In this document: positions 14,021 through 14,473 of the stretch, piece by piece
How the letters are laid out: each line of letters starts with the position of its first letter
How positions within the stretch are numbered: position 1 is the stretch's first letter
Source of the DNA: Roseitalea sp964606055
GTDB lineage: Bacteria > Pseudomonadota > Alphaproteobacteria > Rhizobiales > Rhizobiaceae
Assembly: GCA_964606055.1 (NCBI GenBank)
Contig: CAZSFA010000070.1
Coordinates: 1 to 14,473 of the forward strand
Reading direction: 5' to 3'
Length of the DNA: 14,473 bases
Program-made: the position numbers and the translations under genes
The notes under the pieces: generated by a model
The model's database searches: none
What the model was told of the DNA's origin: nothing
The model's input: the letters and a program-made list of their open reading frames with translations, nothing else

Positions 14021-14473
14021 TCACAGTCCGCTGTGGCCTCGTTTGCGGTGTCCGATCAAGCGCGGAGCAGAATCTTTCAACGATTTTCCACGGCCTGACA
14101 GACTGGGATTGGTCATGAAATAGGTCTGGGCGTCAAATTCTTCTTCATCGGTCTCGGGCTCCATCCGGCGCGAACGGCCGTTTTCGAGCACCTCGAAGCT
14201 CTGCTGGTTGTCGAGCAGGTTGGCCAGCATGATCTGGCTCAGCACCTGCTGGTGCACCGTTTCGTTTTCGATCGGTGTCAGTGTTTCGACGCGGCGATCG
14301 AGGTTGCGCGGCATCAGATCGGCCGAGCCCATGTAGATCACGGCGTGCTCGGACGGCATTTCGTGTCCGTTGCCGAAACAGTAGATGCGGCTGTGTTCCA
14401 GGAACCGGCCGACGATCGACTTGACGCGGATGTTGTCGGACAGACCCGGCACTTGCGGGCGCAGGCAGCAGAT
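14021..14473 (-). CDS. ppk: Polyphosphate kinase PPK1, C-terminal end only
   Basis: The right window edge cuts the gene. The last 150 residues and the TGA stop are visible, with the reading frame exactly in phase at 14473. The segment CCLRPQVPGLSDNIRVKSIVGRFLEHSRIYCF is the second phospholipase-D-like domain of PPK1. The His in LEH (codon 14393-14395) aligns with His592 of E. coli PPK. Further signatures are IYMGSADLMPRNLDRRVETLTPI and the rhizobial tail DAQTYFMTNPSLSGRG. PPK1 makes polyphosphate from ATP, on the membrane or in the cytoplasm, by way of an autophosphorylated His that lies outside the window. Sharing an operon with ppx couples synthesis and degradation of the same polymer. The start and N-terminal domains are not seen. 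Confidence 0.96.
   Translation of the reverse strand: MCCLRPQVPGLSDNIRVKSIVGRFLEHSRIYCFGNGHEMPSEHAVIYMGSADLMPRNLDRRVETLTPIENETVHQQVLSQIMLANLLDNQQSFEVLENGRSRRMEPETDEEEFDAQTYFMTNPSLSGRGKSLKDSAPRLIGHRKRGHSGL

Noticed and set aside
13201..14118. Open frame of 305 codons on the plus strand opposite ppx and the ppk end
   Set aside because: It is antisense to a clear Ppx with all motifs and has no family features.

Overview
The window looks like a chromosomal segment of an alphaproteobacterium, most likely Hyphomicrobiales (Rhizobiales). The DNA is GC-rich with strongly GC-biased third codon positions. The flagellar genes run in the order motA-fliM-fliN-fliG-flhB. metF sits behind an ArsR/methyltransferase fusion gene, and the AspRS N-terminus and the ppk-ppx / rnd / aspS neighbourhood fit that group. 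Genus cannot be fixed from sequence alone. I see no tRNA, rRNA, CRISPR array, insertion sequence or phage gene.

Region 1 (1-4028, + strand) is a tightly packed flagellar block. It contains the end of motA, then fliM, fliN and fliG (rotor C-ring), flhB (export gate), and an unrecognised 155-residue gene whose start overlaps the end of flhB. Gaps are 2 to 19 bases or are overlaps, so this is probably one transcript. FliM and FliG depart from enterobacterial FliM and FliG at functionally important positions.

Region 2 (4047-6393) holds methionine/folate metabolism on the minus strand. An ArsR-type winged-helix/SAM-methyltransferase fusion is translationally coupled to metF. A small DUF2293-like gene is transcribed divergently. 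The 62-base space between them has a 20-base imperfect palindrome overlapping both predicted -10 elements and the regulator's start codon, which suggests autoregulation.

Region 3 (6418-8715) is accessory: an exported or membrane-anchored alpha/beta hydrolase on the minus strand, and a divergent, secreted, lysine-poor protein of unknown function on the plus strand. The 237 bases between them carry several TGTGCG/CGCACA palindromes.

Region 4 (8723-14473) is housekeeping. A GNAT acetyltransferase is coupled to aspS on the minus strand, and rnd (RNase D) runs divergently on the plus strand. ppk and ppx (polyphosphate synthesis and hydrolysis) run on the minus strand, and ppx overlaps the end of rnd tail to tail by 50 bases. 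ppk is cut by the right window edge.

Most of the window is ordinary. The best leads are the self-regulated methyltransferase-type regulator with a possibly leaderless start, the flhB-coupled orphan gene, the divergent C-ring residues, and the palindrome cluster in front of the secreted protein.
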